From Neostapfia colusana (lineage: Eukaryota > Streptophyta > Magnoliopsida > Poales > Poaceae): DNA of 64,000 bases. Both the position numbers and the translations under genes were made by a program. The notes beneath the pieces are model-generated. The model was not told the origin of the DNA. It ran no database searches and saw only the letters and a list, made by a program, of their open reading frames with translations. Below, piece by piece: positions 22,868 through 35,757 of this stretch (its first letter is position 1; each line of letters opens with the position of its first letter). Location: positions 57,565,136 through 57,629,135 of the forward strand of contig JASWHV010000004.1 in assembly GCA_030760725.1 (NCBI GenBank), written 5' to 3'.

Positions 22868-25409
22868 CTACATTAGATAATACATGTATGTATCAATTTG
22901 AATGCATGTGAACTTGAAGTTGAATTTTATAAGACCATAAGTACTGCTAGACAGTCCCAATGACTCTGAAATTTTTACTATGGTTTGGATACAACGTAAA
23001 CAGAGACTTGGCCAAATTTCATTTGTAGCAAAGCTAATTTGAGCCCTCCACAAATAAATGTGTATTTGGACTTAATTAGAGCTCTTAGGGTGTTCTAAGG
23101 ATTTTCATGGAGCAAGCCAAGACTTTATAAAAACTAGATTTTCATAGGGTTCTAATTGAGTTGGTTTCACTTAATTTTAAGGTTCCTAGCCAAAGATATG
23201 AGCTACACCATTTCAGAGAAAAATCTGAAAATGTTTCTGGACATTTTCCATTTTCTCGTAAACAGTTTTATTAATCACACCATTAGGTGGATCAAATGAG
23301 CTCAAATGGATCTTAAATTTTTATGGTAGATCAGGAACTATTTTTTGAACATCCTAGCCAAATTTCAGAATTTTCCTCCAAAGGTTTCTCCAGTTAAAAT
23401 TCTACATAGTTTAAATTCTAAAGAGAAATAAGGATTTTCATAAAGTGAAATTTGATTTGTTGGAAATTACTCTGAGATCTGAATCCAACAAAATTCGGTT
23501 CACTCAATTTGGATTTTCCTAGCCAAAGTTATGTGGGTTTGATGTTTGAACTAAATCTGAAAATCGGGAAAAAGTTTAAATCGCTGCACGTGGGACCGGG
23601 GCTACGTGTCAGTTTCTCAGCGGCTGACACACGGGGCTACGGAGTTTTTTGCGCGCAGCCACATCAGATCCATAGCCACAGCCGATCACCGGTTTAAATA
23701 TCTGGCCGCTGACACATGGGACCGGGTGCTTCGTCAACCTCGCGACATCTCGCGCTCGACCGTCGCCCCCCTCGCTGGAGTGCTCGCCGGAGGGGCTTTG
23801 CCGGGCGCGAAACTCCGAGATTTTCGCCGCCTCCGCCTAATCCCCCACGGAGAACACGGTGCTGGACTTAGCTCGACCTGACAACCACCGGAACATGGCT
23901 GGCGACGAGCGGCGGCTTCGGAAGATCTTCGGCCGTGTCGGTCGGGCTTCCTAGCACCTCAAAAGATCGAGCGAACGGTCGTAGAGCATCAGTGCACCCT
24001 AGGGAAGATTGTCATGGACTCAAGGAAGCTCGGAAAAGGTCCTAGGTGAGCTCTCACCGTGCACCCGACGGCTTCCGTCATTAGCTCCGGTAGTAAAGCT
24101 AGAAATGGGTGGTCTACCAAGGTTTTCACGCTAAGACTGCGAAGGAAAGTTGTTCGCTACCGAGTCTACCTCGCATAGGCGCAGTTTGAGGATCTCTACA
24201 CGACTATGGAACGAGAATTTGGTGAAGCCGCACCTGAAGGTCGGTCTGCGCCAAATGGAAGGAAAAGACGAAATTCGTCGCCGGTGATCGACCACTCGGG
24301 CTATGATTCGGGGGTGAGCAACACAAGACCCTAATACGTCCCAGAATGCAATAGTTTGGGCGTGACACCTCCCCGTTTAGGCTATCCACGGGAGCCCGAG
24401 GTGCGGAAGAACTTAGGTCATGGGAAAAACCTTCGGTATGGGTCGAGAGCAGCCGGACTCGGCTGGTTCCTATGACAGGAAAGGAGGAGGAGAGGCTCTA
24501 GTACCGTTTTGCAGCTCGGAAGGAGTGGGGGAGCAGTGATTGCCGGTTCTCCGATCGAACCCGAGAGAGCGGCGACGAGGGCAGAGTTTTCTTGCGCGAG
24601 GGAGAAGAGAACTGAGCGTCGATGCCTCTGGCCGGCTCGGCCTCGGGGATAAGAGGGAGAAGACGTCGGCTGAGTGCGGCGCAGGCCGAGCAGAAGCTGG
24701 CAGTGGCGTCCAGCTCGGTGACGACCACAGCAATAACCCGAGAAACCGAGCACCGGCAGTCTTCAGTCGGTTGATCACTTGTTAGGCTGACAGGAGGGCC
24801 CCACACACTGTTTAACCTCTGAAAGTTAATTTTCCCCACTGCTCTAAACAGTAGAGACAATAGCACCCTTGGTGAATTGATCAAACTTCAAAATGCCCAG
24901 TTGAATTTGAATAATTCAAAGTGGAATTTGACTTTATCAACTTTGCAGCAAAGGTTCGGTTGAAATTCAAAATTGATTTGAATTTAGCGAAAATAGCTCA
25001 TGTCAAGATTAACCCCAAATGGAGTGAAAGTTGGCGTATGAGCTCACAAAAATGTGCTGAGTGTGAATATGGATCCCCCTTTTGAATTCATGGGATGACA
25101 GGAGTTTGAATTTTAATTTGAGTTCAAAATAGCCTCTTTCTTATTATACCCAAAAATACCTCAAAAAGGTTTTGGATTTGGGTGAAATTTGGCATGAGCA
25201 TTCCTAGCAAGGTGTAGGAGTTTTTCATATGCTCAGCCCCTATATGATGCATGTGGGAAATACCACTTTTGCATTTTGTGAATTCATCCTCTAATGACCA
25301 TATTGATTGTGGTTACTTGTTCTTCAAATGTGTTCATAAGTTTTCCTCAAATGAGGTGTGTGTGGTGTGATGAACACTTTGGATGTGTGCAAAAACTTAG
25401 ACCCTTACA

Positions 25410-25414
25410 CACAC
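25410..25414. repeat. Target site duplication of solo LTR-C, right
   Basis: CACAC following the LTR end CCCTTACA, matching 21370-21374. Confidence 0.82.
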
Positions 25415-27956
25415 CTTCAGTTCCCTGGCGCCCAAGTGCTCCGAGCCCTCTCGTGGCCAACGACCTACACGAAAAAGAACCGCCCTCAGGTGCTCAACAC
25501 GTCGGTGCAATCCTTTCCTCTCTTACTGCATCGCCAAGGGAGAAGCTCCCCGTTTATTGCTTCGGCATTCATAGAACCGAGCCGCCCGTAAGTCTAAAAT
25601 TCGTAGTGACCACTCCACCGCAGCTTGTGGCGAGCTACAAACATGTTCTAGACCTTCCCACGCCCCTCTAGGATCAAAAACCATGAAAATTCATCGAGTT
25701 TTGGCGCTGTTCTTCGAAAATTCCGAGCCGGCGCCGGTTTTGGCCATATGTCGCCGATGAACTCATGTTTGCAGCCCCTTCTGAGCTAATTTGAGCGCAT
25801 GATGATACTTAGGGTTCCACCTAGGAAGAAGAACCGATACTTTGAGCCATCATAGCACGAGTTCGACGCCGCCAAAGTTGAGTCGCCGCCGCGCTCATCG
25901 CCGACGCATTTCCGGTGACCGGTGGCCTCGGCCGACCCCGTGGATGAGTTCCCCGTGTTCCTAAAGTGAGAGGCGGCGAGTTTGGCCCCAACAGGAGGCC
26001 GGGAAGGCACTTCCGGCAGACCTCGCCGGAGAGCGCCGCCACCCGAGTGCTGCCGCACGCGAGAAAGAAGGAAACTGTAGAGTGGGGCCCGCGCACATGG
26101 TTTTAAACATTTCCTTCAATTTCCAGATTTAGTTCAACTTCAAATGCTCATAACATTTAGTAGGAACCTCCAAAAATTGTCAAACACATGTCATTGGATT
26201 CCTCTCAGTGAGTACTATCTAGGGGTGCATCCCAATCTTTCTGAAAATCCCTGGATTTGGCTCAATAATTCAATTAAGGAAAATTTAGGGAATTAATTAC
26301 AGAAGTTCTGTTTATTGGAAAATTGCCAATTTTGGGCAGAACCTTCCTCTTAATATACTTGAACTCCAGTAAAAATTTCAGAGGCATTGGACCTCATTTG
26401 CTAGGCCAAATGATGATTCAAAATTGAATGTCTCTGAAACTTGGAAAAATAACAGAAACAATTTTCCAGTTTTTATCCCAATCTTGTAAATTCTATCTCT
26501 GTGTATGAAGATCCAAAAATGGTGAAACCAAATCCTATGGACTCATAAGACTCCCAAGATTCTCAAAAACAAAAATTTGAGCATGCCAAGACTCTAGCAT
26601 TTCATTAGGAAGGGCAGGAAGCCAACTCACCTAGGAAATTCTTTAGACCATATTGTTCATCAACTTTACCTCCAATTTTGCAAGCCATACCTCTGTATGA
26701 TCTATGGACCACTGTAAAAATTTCAAATCAGGTTGAGGTCAACTTCTCCAGTTTTCTGCAAATTCTTTCAGATTTCCTCCTTATGTCCATTATATAGTTC
26801 TTTGAACTTTAGGACAAAGACCTCCACTGCTCAAAAATGTTCTTTTCTTTGTTTCAGCACATAGACAGACCCAACTATTAAATCTTATATGATCTTAACC
26901 CTTCTTAAGGCATAAAACACTTTTGTTTTATAATTTATTCACTCGCAATATAAACTTGTGCATATTCATATCGGTAGGAAACACGACGAAGGAGTTCGAT
27001 GAGGAACTCGACTCAGAGCAGCAACTTGAGGATTAAATTGTCGACAAGCTACTGACTTAAATTTAGAATCAAACCAGAAGCAACATAAGGCAAGCCCCGG
27101 TTTGCATTTAACAGCTTTTAGTTATATTTTACTTTGCATCACTTTCATTGGTCTAGTATGTATTGTGCATTAGGTCAAGGGTGATTGATACTCCAAATGC
27201 ATTACCAAAAATCCTTGGAGTTGAAGGGTAAATCAGGTTACCTTCGTGTAGTTTATGCTAGCCTTAAGTTGTATAGGAATCGGTAAAAGTCGGGTAGTTG
27301 GATGCTACTCGCAAGGCTAGGATTTTTGTTCAACGGAGTATGATTCTAGAGAATGAAATTCCTGGAATGGAAAATGAGACCGAGCAGAGAGTAGGAGCAG
27401 CAGGACATTGGGCCTGTGTTTCCGTATCTTTGTTTATATCGGTTAAGGACCGATGCGTATGCCGCCCTGTTGAGCAAGTTTGAACATTACCGGATGCATA
27501 GATGAATTATGGGGTCCAGGAAATCGATGTAACTCGGGTACTCTCGTGTCGAAACTTATACCGCCGTCCTTTGGGGGTTGGTGTCAGAGGTGGAGACCCA
27601 CTAGAGGAGCAACTTCGACGTATTCCGGGTAGTGGCCCTTCTGATGGGTCGGTAGAACTGGTTCGGCATTGGAGTGACGGGTGAAAGGTTGCTGCATACA
27701 ACGTAAGAAAGAGCTCTTGTGTGAGTCTTTCGAGGCGGGTGTATGTGTCATGTCTTCCGGGTGTGTCCTGATTCGAATCACCGTCCCTCGCGGTTATATG
27801 CGTACCACTTGTTCACTGAGTTGTGACGTAGTAAGTACTTCCAGATGAAGTGAGTTAATCATTGTTGTTGTGAAGTTCTTAATTTTATTGTATTGCAAAC
27901 CATGTATGTTATAGTTGTCGAGCTCACTAAGTTTATCTTCCACTTTGGGCATAACC

Positions 27957-28001
27957 ACATCAGAGGAAAGCGTTTCTTGTTTGATTGTGGACTTCCGATG
28001 T
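27957..28001 (+). other. Conserved LTR hairpin HP1 (LTR-B)
   Basis: ACATCAGA with TCCGATGT, one mismatch, 29-nt loop containing TTTCTTGTTTGATTG. It looks like an intermediate between the E1 and LTR-F stems. Confidence 0.7.
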
Positions 28002-28407
28002 GAGGGCTGCCTAAGGCATACTAATCTGCTGCTATAAAACTGAAAGTAAGGATTAACATGTAGGCGTGCCTTTATTGCAACATCCTCTTCCTATATTATT
28101 AATCCCTGCATGCAGAGTTTCATGTTAGGAGTGTCAGTTAAGTCTTGCTGAAATTTCGAGCTCACAGTTGCATTATTAGTGTTTTGTAGGTTATATTAAT
28201 ATTGCTATGAAGATGGTTATTCGGTGAGACATCAGAGACTCACCGGAAACCTTGCCGCTGCACTTACATTTGTTGAAGCTAGTAAGAAGCGTCCGCGTGC
28301 TGGACGTCTTCTCTTTTGCATTGTTAGGACCAAGAGTATGTGTGTATGTATATTCCGCTGCGTGTACCTTTGGGGTACCTTATGTTGTAAATGACACTAT
28401 ATTGAGA

Positions 28408-28413
28408 AATAAA
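28408..28413 (+). promoter_or_regulatory. Possible poly(A) signal of LTR-B
   Basis: AATAAA about 110 bases before the LTR end and just upstream of the terminal hairpin. Confidence 0.4.
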
Positions 28414-28520
28414 AGACTTTGTATGTTTATCTTTATTTTCGTGTATGCTGTTGGGTGCCGCATCGCACGACACCACCCAATGTGTATCCTGGAGTGTGGA
28501 TCCCGGAAGGGGTTCCCACA

Positions 28521-29350
28521 GTTCAATGTTGCAATCTGTTGCCGACTGGCGCCCAGAACTTATGTATGAAGACCGTGCTGTGGGGAGTTGAGCTTAACGG
28601 TTCAAGAACTGATGTTGAGCACCGCAGTGTGGTAATTCAACCACGACATCCCCAAAATAATGTTGATCTTTAAATCCCCGAGAATAATGAGGGTCGTGGG
28701 TTATAGTCTAACCCCCAAACAAAGAGGTACTCGGGAGACAACATCGCTTATTGTAATGCTGCCCCCGAGTGAAGATATGGGGTATTGACTCGTTGTAAAA
28801 GTGGTTTGAAGCTGATGTTGAGCCACAAAAGATTGGCTAATAAAATTATGTGTGGCACCGGAGTCGAAGATAATTAATACCGGCAGCTGATTCAGAGAAA
28901 ACATCCCTGCTAACGCATCTTCTTCTGGAGCATCATCTTCACTGTGTAGTGAATGTTGCCCCTTGTCTGCCCTCTTTTCTACAGATATAGGTACGGGTCT
29001 GAATATTGAAAATATGATGACCCGCAGCCTTGAATTCCCTCCGGACAATACCTAGCATAATGGCCCATCTGACCAGATGTGAAGCACGGATGTCTCTCTG
29101 GTTCTTTGCTGACTTATGGCTGGAAGCTAGGTACATATGGCTGCAGCGATGGAGCACAAATCACCGTCTGATGCTGCTGCTGTGGAGGTGGTGCGAGTTG
29201 TGGTACTTGACCAGCAATAAACCTCTGAGGAGTTCATCGTACAGGGGCCTCCATATTTCACTGGATGGCGTTCGGTACACGAACCGGGACTTTTGGGGCA
29301 CATAATATGTGCTGGCCTGCATGATATCACTCATTTTCCTCTTTTCTGTA
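28521..29350 (-). pseudogene. E4 protease and gag C-terminal remnant
   Basis: The minus strand shows an aspartic protease with the normal triad, IIFDSGATHNFISQSF, then SLGGSITISDVV and, after stops, INIILGMSWLNYH. Upstream (29370-29160) is a gag linker, FVYRTPSSEIWRPLYDE, comparable with that of E2. The capsid region is missing: the leader sequence TTCTGTACAGA joins directly to the linker at about 29350. In-frame stops and shifts make it non-functional. It ends at 28520/28521 where LTR-B begins; the rest of pol should lie beyond the nested insertions to the left of the window. Confidence 0.8.
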
Positions 29351-30737
29351 CAGAACAGACCTTGATGCACTAAATCCAGATTTTGATCCAGTTAAAAGAA
29401 TTTTCATAACTCAAGTTGAATACTAAAGTTAAAGTTAACTTCAGTATCTTTCCATCTTTCCAATGAGTATTCATATGCCTCCAGATCATTTATGGATCAA
29501 AAGTTATGATTTTCCAAAGTTGACAGAATTCCTGGATAAAATTTGCCAGCATCTCCTTTGTACGTGGCTGTTTTTATCACAGTTGTATCTTAATATACAA
29601 TACGAATACGAACAAACATTTTATTGCAAAATTGTTTCACATTTCATAACCTTTCCAACAGCGCATCATATGACCCTTAGGGATTTTTCTACAGAGAGTT
29701 ATGGCTGAAATACAGAAATGTCCAGAGAGTTTTTGCTTCTGTCCTGGTTTTGGACAGTTTGCATTCAACTGGACTTTCCTCCAATTTGACAAGTGATTTT
29801 GCTCTGGAGGTCTACATAGAAGTTGTAGAGCACATCAGAATCTTTGCAGAACCATATCATACCCTTCCATTGGGTAAAGCTACTCAGGGTTATGCTCTGT
29901 CAAATTCTAGCAAAAAATTCTGCCAGAACAGAGCACTCTGTTTTTTAACTTTTGAAGCCTAGTCACTCTCTCATTTGAATCTTAGCTCAAAATAAGAGTT
30001 CAGTACCTAACATTTGTTTCAAAACTTCCATTTTTAGTTGAAATTTAGTTCATAAGTCATTTATTAATAGAAGAGAAGATTATTGAGTTTAGTACGGTGT
30101 CGATGCACCGTAAGAGACATGTCGGTACTACGTTGCCTCACAAAAGAAAATCCTAACCGGATTATACCGGCATATCCGTATCCTTAGGTGGCACTAAAAC
30201 GGTCAGTCACAAATGTGTGCTAATCTTACTACGATTTCGTGGTTAGTACCTGCATAAGTCACACACAATCATCAGGTTCGGCTGCACACCGAACCCGGCT
30301 CCATAACAGTTTCATACACCCGTTCGTCATCACTCACACGGGTGTTCTCAAGCCAAACACACCTAGAGATACGTGTTCACGTTACTAACCATGTGATGGG
30401 GTCTACCCTACTTGCCCGTAGAACGCCAGGGAAGGGCGTTACTCGAATACCCCAAATGACATGAAGAGTCGTAGAGGATATTAAAGCTGGTTGAGTTACC
30501 TGCCGCTCGTGAGGCTCCACCCTTAAGCTTGTGCGTATTGGTGGACAGAGCATACATGCACCCCCAAGATATAAAACGTCCCGAGCTGCATGATTTTCCG
30601 ACATAATATATAAGTTAGGTTGCCACCTTCATATTTGGCTAATATAGTAGTCCTTATGTGGGCCTAGTACCGTTTTTAACCGTATCCTAAGTTTTTGTTG
30701 TAATACGATCCTTATTCCATGTGCTATTCCCAATGCA
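29351..30737 (-). other. E4 5' leader
   Basis: Untranslated leader similar to that of E2 across its length, with the conserved block at about 30085-30737 and the candidate donor CAG/GTAACT (plus 30496-30502). No gene seen. Confidence 0.72.
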
Positions 30738-30749
30738 GCTATGATACCA
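30738..30749 (-). other. E4 primer-binding site
   Basis: GCTATGATACCA, one base different from the E2 site, adjacent to the LTR end TGCTGTGAGGG. Confidence 0.85.
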
Positions 30750-33700
30750 TGCTGTGAGGGCCCAAACCATTCACGGGGTCGTGCCGCTCGCCCGGGAATC
30801 GCATTGGGTGGTGCTGTGCGATGCGGCATCCAACAGCACACATATAAGGAACACATATCACATAAATCAAATGCGGTAGCTTACAAGTATTATTTGTAAA
30901 TAATTTACATCAAATAACTACAGCGTAAGACTAGTTTATCTCACATTTAATATCTACTAAGCACTCGAGAAGATGTCCAGCCCGCGGACTCTTCTCGCTA
31001 GCAACACGAAGTCATACAGCAGCGGCCTGGTTCTCCATGCGTTAAACGACTCGGAAGTCTCCGAGTCTCACCGGACACCCTCCTCATAAGAATCCATGTT
31101 AACCTTCAAAATCACTGATATAGCAAGCTTGAGCACATAGGCTCAGCAGGACTGACCCGTCTCACCTAAACATGTAACTCGACATGCTAGATTTGCAGTG
31201 TATAATAGGAATTACTTTGCATAAGACTCACCTAATTAGTTGACTCTTACTTTCAAGTTTTAGCAGCAAGTTGTTGGAAAACCTCGTTCTAAGACACATA
31301 AGAAGTCCGCAATCAAACAAGAAATGCATTCCTCTTATGTGCTTTGCCTAAGGTTGAAAGGAACTTTAATTTGCTCTAAACTAAAGCATTTCATTAACAA
31401 CCAATGTAAAGCTTTCAACCAGCAACTTTTATCATGACACTAGCCTATTCTTTCTACGCTATGGTATAGTGAACAAGTGGTAATCACTGACTGCGAGGGA
31501 CCGCGATTATAATCGATGTACACATGCAGGGTTCCCGAATAAACCGTCACGTATGCCCCTACTCGATGTTGCCTACAGCAACCACCACGGACGTCGTACA
31601 CAACCACCTTTCATCCGTTAGCCAAGTGTTGAACCGATCCTATCGTCCCGAGCAGGAGGCCTATACATGGAGCATCCGCAGTGCCCGCTAGCCGATTTAC
31701 ACCACACTGCTCTCAACCTAACCTCTGGACAACAAGCAATGCCTCAACATATCGCTACCCGAATTACATCGGTTTCCCGGTTCCCATATATCCGGTAGGT
31801 CTTCGGTACTGTTCTAGCTCGTTCAACAGGCCCGCACACGGCTCGGTCCTCAATCGACACAAGCAGAGCTATGGCACCCAGGTCCCAAAGTCCTGCTGCC
31901 CTTACTCTCCGCTCGGTCTCATTTTCTTGCCATATGATTTATTATCTATCTCTAACCTAATATTGTTCCTCTAGCTTATTCTCGCGAGTAGTTCCAACTA
32001 CTCGACTTGTACCGAATCCTATACCCTTTTAGCATTGCAGTGGCTACTCGAGGTTTGAATACTAATCCCAAAACACCTTGTTCTCTTGGCTATGCATTTG
32101 AGTTTCGAATCAAGACTCTAATGCGCAATTGTAGATAAGGCATAAAGTAAGTGAGCAAAACATAAGACTTTATAAACAGTTAATGCAAACCAGAGCTTGC
32201 CTGTTTTGCAGGTGACTAAGATTATATATTTCACTTAGTGATGATCACTTGAGTCTTGATCACTTGCTTTCCTTGATTCCCACTTCACTTGCTTCTCACT
32301 TCTTCACGTCAATGACTATACGATATGAAATGCATATGTATTTAATTTTAAATCTTTTGCTATCAATCCTACTGACAATTTAAAAACTGGAACTCTTTTT
32401 AAGAATTTAAAATGGAACTGGTGCTAGTGGAGTGCTATGTGCATCCTCTACTTGTGGTTTATTCACCTAAAGAGGATAACCAGAAAAGAGATGGTCCAGA
32501 GCTCCAATGGATCTGAAATTTTTTATGTGAGTTCCTTGTCACAAGAAGGTATTGTGGGCAAAAAAATAGAACTTTTCATTGAGTACTTTATTCAGAACAA
32601 TTCCCTAAGCAATAAAGCAAAAAGGAATTAATTCTGAGGTAACTCACATAATCATGCCAAACTTAGTGAACTACTGTTTTAATTATAGTTCAGAGAGCAA
32701 GCATGAATTTTCCTAGGATTTTTGGAGCTAACGGTTGCCCAGAACTGAATTTTCAAGTTTGGGGCTTTTCTGAAAAAGTTTCTGTATACATTTGAATTCA
32801 GTATTTTGCAATCTGAATTCTCGTAATCAAATTGACACGAGTTAAATAATATTTTATTCAATATTCTGGAAAATTTTGAGGATTTTTGGATGAACCAAAC
32901 TCCCTCTAAATTTTTTTAATTAAAAGCTTCAAAGAATTCTCAAGAATTTATTAGTGACTTTCAAACAAATTGGATTGCACATATGGATAGAGTTTTGTAA
33001 ATCTAACGCAATTTGAATCACTAAATTTGGAGTTCCCTAGTAAAAGTTATGCTCTTCTAAAGTTTGACGGAAATCTGTAATTCAAATTAAATTGGGGAAA
33101 TTTCAAAACTCTGACAGCGGGGCCCGGTGCTACGTGGCACCTTCTCAGACACGCCACGCGGAGCTACTGAGTCTTCCCCGCGTGGACACAAATCGATCCG
33201 ATGCCGCAGAGGATCCGGCCCCTTTTAACACAGAGGCTGACGTGCAGGGCCGGACCCTTCTTCAACCTCACGCCGGCTCCTGCACGCCCGCGCCGCCCCC
33301 CCTTGCCGGAGCTTGCCGGCTTCGGCCTCCCGGCCTCCTACCGTGCTCCCACTCACTGCCAGCCCCTTAATCAATGCGAGGAACACGTTGGGAAGGTCGC
33401 CCCACGCCGGCGATGACCCTACCATGGCTACCGACGGTGCGGCGACTCTGTGTAACTTCGGCAGCGTCTACCCAATGACCTAACCCCTCAAACCTTTGGT
33501 TTCCAAGCCCTAGAGCACTGGTGGGTGCTAGAGAAGATCTTCAAGCAATCAAATCACCTCGGCGAAGTCCCTAAATAGGGTTGCACCGTGCACCCGATGG
33601 CTTCTGCCATTGGCGCCGTTAGAAAAGCTCGGAATAGGCCGTCTACAGGTTGTTTCATACTAGGGTTGCGAAGCAAAGTTGTTTAGTATTGAGTCTAGCT

Positions 33701-34903
33701 CATGTGTGTGCAGTTTGAGGAACGCTAAACGATTATGTCTGCCATTCGTACCCGAGCCTCGGTTAGTACTGGCTGGAAGAAAAGCGGGAAACCTGCCAGC
33801 GACGATCAACAACTTGGGCCAAGCTTTGGAGGTGAACAGAGTGAAGGTCTAGCTCGTCCAAAGGTTCCTTTGCTTGGCCGTTAAAGGATCCGGTTGAGGC
33901 TGTCCATGGAAGCACCTCACCACGATTCCTTTCGGCTGCCGTGCGAAAACAGTTTTCTCAGTGCTGAGTGACCGATCACTGCTCGGTTGCGGTTCGAGGA
34001 GGTCGAGGAATGATCTCTGGTGCCGTTTTTGCTCTTCACCGCGCGCTGTTCATGTGAGCACAGCCGGCTCCCAAGTGGAACCGAGACAGCGGCGAGGTGA
34101 TGCCCTGTTCTTGCACGAGGAAGAAAGAAGGCCTCGGTGTTGTGGTTTGTGAGCAAAATCGTCATGGCATGAGCTTATGATAACATTAAAACAATCCACG
34201 GAGGTGCTTAAGCAGACTGGAGGTGTCCTCGGTTTTCATCTCGGTGGTGACCGGTGAGCCTTCGGTCTGCCCCGAGTGATAGAAGTAAAACAGAGACTGG
34301 CGGCTCTACTAAAGATCTTTTGGTCCTATGACAAATGGGTCCCACACTTCCCCTTATCTCCCAAAAATTCTCTCAAATTTGGCAATTGACTCAATTAAAT
34401 TGTGGGAAGTTCGAATATGAACTGCATTTGGATAATTGGGCAAGTTTCTTCCAAATTCAAATTTGAATTTGAATTCCTATGCAATTTAAAGTCCTCTTTT
34501 AAATAGCTAGCAAAGTACCTCCAAAATTTATTAAACTTTTCATCCCCACTAATTTGGACATGAGGAATTCAAATATGAAATCTGTCTTTTGATTTGGCTG
34601 CTGCAAATGGGACTTCTACCACAACAGTTTGCATTTCTATTGTGCTACCCTATTTGAAATTTGAGTTGAACAAATTGAGTTCAAAATCTGAATTTTACTC
34701 CCCCTTGCACATGAGAGCTTACACAAGGGTTTTAAATTAACTTTTTCCCCCAAACTCTCAAATGATCCTTGGCTAAATGGTGGGACACTGATGTGTATCA
34801 TCACATGTGGGAAAATTTAAACAAGTTCCAATTTTTATAAACTTGAAACCAAATGGTGTTCAAACATTGGTTCATTTGTATTAAAATTTTTTAGACCTTT
34901 ACA
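30750..34903 (-). repeat. E4 5' LTR (about 4154 bp)
   Basis: In sense it starts TGTAAAGGTCTAAAAAA at 34903 and ends next to the PBS. It contains HP1 (31296-31340), a TGAGC/GCTCA hairpin (31130-31145), a perfect 9-bp stem CGAGTAGTT/AACTACTCG (31985-32004), the GCAAGC donor-like motif (plus 32180-32195) and a GC-rich tract (33100-34270). The right flank resumes an unrelated part of LTR-D. Confidence 0.88.
31296..31340 (-). other. Conserved LTR hairpin HP1 (E4 LTR)
   Basis: ACATAAGA (31296-31303) pairs perfectly with TCTTATGT (31333-31340). Confidence 0.78.
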
Positions 34904-35757
34904 CATAACTCGAGTAGGCGGTTTCCAACACGCGAATAATGATTAAGGGGGATCAATCAAAGGATTTGGGATTGATCCACTTAATTGGGGAATGGAGATC
35001 AGGCAGAATGGATAGAACGCTCAAGTACGTGATCCTCTGGGCATAGTTCCTGCCTGTGTCGATTAAGAACCATCTCGTGTGCGGCCCTGCTGGACAAGTT
35101 TGATCTTGTACCAGATACATACCGGACATATGGGACCCAGGAAACAGATGTAACTTGTTAACCTGGGTGTTGAGGCAATCCCCATCATCCTATGCCGGTA
35201 GCTGAAAGGAGATGTAAGTGGCCACTACGGCGTGTTCGTATATGGGGCTTACTCCTGGTCGGTGGGACCGGTTCGATAATTGGGTGACTTGTGAAAGGTC
35301 GCCACATACGACGTTGATGGGATTGGTTGATCACCTTTCTCATACATGCAAATGTGTCATGTCATCCGGGTGTTGTCGATTGGAATCACCGTCGCTCGCG
35401 GTAGTGAGCATACTTGTACACTGAGTCGTGACGTAGTAATCACTGAGGGAATGGTTAAATTTGCTTGGTGATTGATCCTCATATTGCAAATGATGGATGA
35501 TAAGTACAATTCACTAAATTTACTTTCTACCTCGGGCAAGTGGTATCGAGATCAAGTGTTTCTTGGTTGATTGTGGAGTCTTGATGTAGCTTGTACAAGG
35601 CCTATAAAATGTGCTTAAAAAACTGGAAGTAAGGACTCTCTGTTAGCTCAAGTTTATCGTTTATGCAAACTTCTATATTCAGCCCTCTATTTCCAGCATC
35701 TAGAATTCCATGTCTAGGCTGATGGTTAAATCTGCTTAAGAAACTAGAAGTAAGGAC
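34904..35757 (+). repeat. LTR-D1, first fragment
   Basis: Mid-to-late LTR sequence in plus sense: GTCGATTAAGAACC, CTGGACAAGTTTGATC, a degenerate HP1 near 35551-35585 and GAAGTAAGGACTC. It starts abruptly at the E4 LTR edge, consistent with E4 having inserted into it. Bases 35090-35740 are repeated at 38727-39346. Confidence 0.72.

Larger units (their letters stand above)
21375..25409 (-). mobile_element. LTR-C, solo LTR in minus orientation (4035 bp)
   Basis: A single LTR with both ends and matching 5-bp flanks, and no internal region, so it is a solo LTR left by LTR-LTR recombination. In sense it starts TGTAAGGGTCTAAG at 25409. It closely resembles the E3 LTR (41012-45058) throughout. It carries mini-ORF exons (22867-22787 and 21693-21605), HP1 (21883-21927), a TGAGC/GCTCA hairpin (21719-21734), a GAGTAG-type hairpin (22571-22590) and a GC-rich tract (about 23600-24780). 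Confidence 0.9.
25415..28520 (+). repeat. LTR-B, second part
   Basis: Continues LTR-B after LTR-C. It includes sequence homologous to LTR-A (near 25620-25690), an AT-rich tract, a degenerate exon-A region near 26986, a GC donor-like GCAAGCCCCGGTTTGCATT near 27080, HP1 (27957-28001), AATAAA at 28408-28413 and a TTGGGTG/CACCCAA hairpin (28451-28480). It ends GGTTCCCACA at 28520. The next base begins minus-strand protease sequence of E4, consistent with insertion into that element. Confidence 0.8.
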
